A stretch of DNA of 64,000 nt, taken from contig NZ_LMEY01000028.1 in assembly GCF_001426665.1 (NCBI RefSeq), positions 124,001 to 188,000 on the forward strand. Direction: 5' to 3'. The stretch comes from Rhizobium sp. Root1334. GTDB taxonomy: Bacteria; Pseudomonadota; Alphaproteobacteria; Rhizobiales; Rhizobiaceae. The notes beneath the pieces are model-generated. The model searched no databases, was not told where the DNA came from, and saw only the letters and a list, made by a program, of their open reading frames with translations. The position numbers and the translations under genes were made by a program. This document shows, piece by piece, positions 61,025 through 64,000 of this stretch; position 1 is the stretch's first letter, and the number at the start of each line of letters is the position of its first letter.

Positions 61025-62649
61025 CACAGGAAAGACTTCTCAGCGTGCGCGATCTGTCCCTCCAGGTCGTCCATCGCGGCGTCGAGGTGGTGAAGAAAGT
61101 CAGCTTCGACATCGAGCCGGGCGAAATCTTCGGCATCGTCGGCGAAAGCGGCTCCGGCAAGTCGCTGGCGACCCGCGCAATCATCTCGCTCCTGCCTCCG
61201 GCCATCAAGGTGACGGGCGGGCAGGTAACCTTCAGGGGCCGCGACGTGCTGTCGATGAGCGAAGCCGGGTTGCGCGAATTGCGCGGTGGTGAAATCGGTC
61301 TGGTCTTCCAGGAGCCGATGACCTCGCTCAACCCGTCGATGACCATCGGCCGGCAGTTGGAGGAGGGGCTCGTGCTCCACACCAACATGACACCCGCCAC
61401 GCGGCGCGAGCGCATCCTTGCCATGCTTCAGCGCGTTGGAATCCGCGATCCAGAAGGCGCGCTGTCCGCCTATCCGCACGAGTTCTCCGGCGGCATGCGC
61501 CAGCGCATCATGCTTGCTTCCGTCATGTTGCTGAAGCCGGCGCTTTTGATCGCCGACGAGCCGACAACAGCACTCGACGCGGTCATCCAGCGCGACGTCA
61601 TGGAACTGATGGTCGAGCTGACCAAGGCCGAGGGTACAGCAGTTCTCCTGATCAGCCATGACCTGCCAATGGTGGCACGTTACACCAGCCGCATCGTCGT
61701 GATGGAAAAAGGATCTCTGGTCGAGCAGGGGACGACCGAACAGATCCTCGAAAAGCCGCAGCATCCCTATACGCGCAAGCTGCTCTCGTCGCTGCCGATC
61801 CGGGGCGACGTTCGCCCTATTGATACCGTCTCCGCACCGATGATCTCGGCGCGCAACATCGTGGTCGATTATCCCGGCCGCAAATCGCTGTTCAAGAAGG
61901 CCGTGCCAAAGCGGGCGCTGCACGGCGTCAGCGTCGATATTCATGCAGGCGAGGTGGTCGCGCTGGTTGGCGGTTCCGGTTCCGGCAAGACCACGCTTGG
62001 CCGCACCATCGCCGGGCTGGTCAACCAGAGTTCGGGCGACATTCTGTTTCAGGGCCGCGAACGGTCTGCCGACTGGCGGGATTACCGCCTGAATTGCCAA
62101 ATGGTTTTCCAGGATCCCTATTCGTCGCTCGATCCGCGTATGACCATCCTTTCCCTGGTCGAAGAAGCTCTGCGGCTGGTGCCCAATATCGACCGGGCCG
62201 CAAAAAAGAAGCGTGCATATGAAACGCTGGAGGAAGTCGGGCTCGGCACTGAATACGCCCTGCGCTATCCGCACGAACTGTCCGGCGGCCAGCGCCAGCG
62301 CGTCGCAATCGCCCGCGCCATTGCCCGGCGGCCGAAATTCCTGATCGCCGACGAGCCGGTCTCCGCGCTCGACGTCACTGTCCGAGCGCAGGTGCTGACG
62401 CTCTTTTCCGATCTGCAGAAGCGCTACGGCTTCTCCTGCCTGTTCATCAGCCACGATCTCGGTGTCGTCGAGCAGGTGGCCGATCGTGTCATCGTCATGC
62501 AGGACGGCCGGATCATCGAGCAGGGCGATCGCAACACGATCTTCGACAAGCCGAAGGAGGCGTATACCCGCCGTCTGCTTTCGGCCATCCCCGCGCTCGA
62601 TCTGAACGAAAATGGCGGGGTCAAACTGAAATGGCGTCTGGAGGCCTGA
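61021..62649 (+). CDS. fused peptide ABC transporter ATPase (DppD-DppF type)
   Basis: 542 residues with two ABC domains in one chain. Domain 1: GESGSGKS, FQEPMTSLNPS, FSGGMRQRIMLASVML, LIADEPTTALD, ISHDLPMV. Domain 2 from about residue 275: GGSGSGKTTLGR, FQDPYSSLDPR, LSGGQRQRVAIARAIAR, LIADEPVSALDVT, ISHDLGVVEQ. Most systems use two genes. The closing segment GDRNTIFDKPKEAYTRRLL is typical of the OppD/OppF tails. Confidence 0.93.
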   Translation: MTQERLLSVRDLSLQVVHRGVEVVKKVSFDIEPGEIFGIVGESGSGKSLATRAIISLLPPAIKVTGGQVTFRGRDVLSMSEAGLRELRGGEIGLVFQEPMTSLNPSMTIGRQLEEGLVLHTNMTPATRRERILAMLQRVGIRDPEGALSAYPHEFSGGMRQRIMLASVMLLKPALLIADEPTTALDAVIQRDVMELMVELTKAEGTAVLLISHDLPMVARYTSRIVVMEKGSLVEQGTTEQILEKPQHPYTRKLLSSLPIRGDVRPIDTVSAPMISARNIVVDYPGRKSLFKKAVPKRALHGVSVDIHAGEVVALVGGSGSGKTTLGRTIAGLVNQSSGDILFQGRERSADWRDYRLNCQMVFQDPYSSLDPRMTILSLVEEALRLVPNIDRAAKKKRAYETLEEVGLGTEYALRYPHELSGGQRQRVAIARAIARRPKFLIADEPVSALDVTVRAQVLTLFSDLQKRYGFSCLFISHDLGVVEQVADRVIVMQDGRIIEQGDRNTIFDKPKEAYTRRLLSAIPALDLNENGGVKLKWRLEA

Positions 62650-62650
62650 G

Positions 62651-63514
62651 ATGAACACGATGACGACTTCGAGCAAGACGGCCGGCCGGCTGAACGCGAT
62701 CTGCGATGCGCAGCCCTTCGTCACCCGCTACTCTGTCCGCAACCTGTTGACCGGTGAAACCTTTGGCCGCGGCGCGGACGAAGAGACCCCGTCGGCCAGC
62801 ACGCGAAAAACCTCGATCATGATGGCGGCGCTGAAGGCTGTTGGCGAGGGCCGCCTCGATCTCAACGAACAGATCGTCTACGAGGAGCGCTTCGCTGAAG
62901 AAGTGGCAAGCGGCATCTTCCGTTACCTGACGCCGGGCATCGTCATTTCGCTGCGCGACGCGATCACCGGCATGATGGTGCTGAGCGACAATGTCTGCAC
63001 CAAGATGGTGTTCGAGCGGCTGACGCTGGAAGAGGTCGATCTCTATTGCAAGACGATCGGCATGAGCGGCACCCATCACCGATTCCTGATCCCGCCTTTG
63101 GCGCTGTCGCCAGACCACGCGCTCGGTGCTGTGACGACAACAACGGCAAACGACCAGGTCATGCTCTTGCAGACCATTCTTGATGCGCAGACCTCAAGCG
63201 CCGCCGCTGCCAAGCTCGGTTGCCCGATGGAGCTTTGCCAATATGCCCTGCAGACGCTGAAGAACCAGGTCCTGCGCTACGGCATTCATTCGCGCCTGCC
63301 ATTCGAAACCAAGGTGGCAAGCAAGGGCGGACGCGGCAAGCGCGGCCGCATGGATGCAGGCGTCGTCTACCGCGAGGGCGCGCCGTTCTACATCATCGCC
63401 GCCTATACGGACCAGGTGCCGCAGGCGATGGAGGACGGGACGCCGGGCTACACGATGTCACTTGAAACCATCGGCAGGCTGTCGCGCGCCTGCTGGGACG
63501 AATTCCAGTCATAA
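62651..63514 (+). CDS. cytoplasmic serine hydrolase of the class A beta-lactamase fold
   Basis: 287 residues. The penicillin-recognising motifs are in order: S50-T-R-K53 (SxxK), S112-D-N114, and K225-G-G227 in place of KTG. The glutamate that activates water in class A beta-lactamases is not apparent. There is no signal peptide, unlike true beta-lactamases, so the enzyme probably hydrolyses an imported amide or peptide in the cytosol. It begins two bases after the ATPase stop and precedes the transporter's binding-protein gene. Confidence 0.85.
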   Translation: MNTMTTSSKTAGRLNAICDAQPFVTRYSVRNLLTGETFGRGADEETPSASTRKTSIMMAALKAVGEGRLDLNEQIVYEERFAEEVASGIFRYLTPGIVISLRDAITGMMVLSDNVCTKMVFERLTLEEVDLYCKTIGMSGTHHRFLIPPLALSPDHALGAVTTTTANDQVMLLQTILDAQTSSAAAAKLGCPMELCQYALQTLKNQVLRYGIHSRLPFETKVASKGGRGKRGRMDAGVVYREGAPFYIIAAYTDQVPQAMEDGTPGYTMSLETIGRLSRACWDEFQS

Positions 63515-63538
63515 CCAACCAAAAAAGAGGGTAGAACA

Positions 63539-64000
63539 ATGAAGACAATTCTCCTGGCCAGCACCATGCTGGCAGCACTTGCCGGCACCGCCGCCGCCCG
63601 CGATATCGTCGTGGCGCAAAGCTCCGACCTGCGCAGCAACAATCCCGGCGTCAACCGCGACGGCAATACCGACAGCATCATCCTTCATATCGTTGAAGGC
63701 CTGGTCGGTTATGCCAACAATGGTGAAGTCAAGCCGCTTCTGGCCGAAAGCGTCGACATGGCGCCGGATGGCCTGAGCTACACCTTCAAGCTGCGTGCTG
63801 ACGTGAAGTTTCACAACGGCAAGTCCCTGACGGCCGAAGATGTCGTCTGGAACTGGAACCGCTACATGGATCCGGCGACCAAATGGACCTGCCTCAAGGA
63901 TTTCGACGGCAATGGCGCGGTGCACGTCACCGGTATCAAGGCTGCCGACGCCGCGACGGTAACCATGACGCTCGAAAAGCCGTCCGCCGTTTTCCTCGGC
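63539..64000 (+). CDS. peptide ABC transporter substrate-binding protein (family 5), partial
   Basis: 154 codons to the right edge with no stop. Signal peptide MKTILLASTMLAALAGTAAA, then DIVVAQSSDLRSNNPGVNRDGNTDSIILHIVEGL and LSYTFKLRADVKFHNGKSLTAEDVVWNWNRYMDP, the classic family 5 (DppA/OppA) segments. It is the periplasmic receptor for the three transporter genes upstream. GAGGG lies before the ATG. Confidence 0.93.
   Translation, partial: MKTILLASTMLAALAGTAAARDIVVAQSSDLRSNNPGVNRDGNTDSIILHIVEGLVGYANNGEVKPLLAESVDMAPDGLSYTFKLRADVKFHNGKSLTAEDVVWNWNRYMDPATKWTCLKDFDGNGAVHVTGIKAADAATVTMTLEKPSAVFLG

Noticed and set aside
60628..62724. A 698-codon open frame on the minus strand
   Set aside because: It lies wholly opposite the DppC and fused ATPase genes, which have full motif sets. 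High GC opens the reverse frames here; the predicted peptide resembles no family.
1..64000. CRISPR arrays, tRNA or rRNA genes
   Set aside because: No regularly spaced repeats and no tRNA- or rRNA-like segments were recognised on reading the window.

Overview
The window is about 60% GC and reads as a plasmid or chromid of a Rhizobiaceae alphaproteobacterium (Rhizobium, Neorhizobium or Agrobacterium type). The evidence is a complete repABC replication and partition cassette with an antisense RNA, families typical of rhizobia (DUF6074, DUF2934, DUF922, DUF1403-ScpB), two promoters of the alphaproteobacterial general-stress (EcfG) type, and dense sugar ABC-transporter operons. I see no rRNA, tRNA, CRISPR array or intact insertion sequence.

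Layout. 0-4 kb: a PAS sensor protein cut by the left edge, a lone glycogen synthase (glgA), and two small genes that each carry an EcfG-type promoter. 4-9.4 kb: a minus-strand cluster of an N-formylglutamate amidohydrolase homologue, a QEGLA/DUF1704 zinc peptidase, a glutathione-synthetase-like ATP-grasp ligase and a spermidine-synthase-like protein, next to a TetR regulator. 9.8-13.5 kb: pncB, then eryR-tpiB-rpiB, the distal part of the erythritol pathway without its kinase and dehydrogenase genes. 14.3-29.3 kb: a large locus for L-fucose (or a related 6-deoxysugar): IclR regulator, sugar ABC transporter, mutarotase, candidate dehydrogenase, lactonase, two enolase-superfamily dehydratases, SDR dehydrogenase and FAH-family hydrolase. 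It also has an unexplained side operon of MaoC hydratase, class III CoA-transferase and a solute-binding-like protein without a signal peptide.

29.4-32.7 kb: a methyltransferase resembling quorum-signal (PhcB-type) enzymes, divergent from a membrane GGDEF-EAL protein. 32.7-41.8 kb is the plasmid backbone: repC, antisense ctRNA, repB, repA, a RepA-type operator, two identical 16-bp parS-like palindromes with an AT core, a dead tyrosine recombinase, a VapBC toxin-antitoxin pair, and a coupled DUF1403-ScpB pair followed by a DUF922 protein. 42.1-56.6 kb: a second carbohydrate locus, probably for an amino sugar: Gfo/Idh oxidoreductase, ABC importer, two M81 (MlrC) metallopeptidases, RidA, RpiR regulator, SDR, intracellular GH20 hexosaminidase and an MFS transporter. 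56.6-58 kb: a protein with three internal Vps62-like repeats and a C-terminal half that resembles a pore-forming toxin; its ribosome-binding site lies in a predicted hairpin. 58.2-64 kb: a LysR regulator and a peptide-type ABC transporter operon with a cytoplasmic serine hydrolase; the solute-binding protein runs off the right edge.

Most of the window is a sugar and peptide scavenging replicon. The best candidates for little-described biology are the DUF1403-ScpB pair, the MaoC/CoA-transferase/cytoplasmic binding-protein operon, the QEGLA peptidase/ATP-grasp cluster, and the Vps62-repeat protein. All functional calls come from reading motifs by eye; no database search was run.
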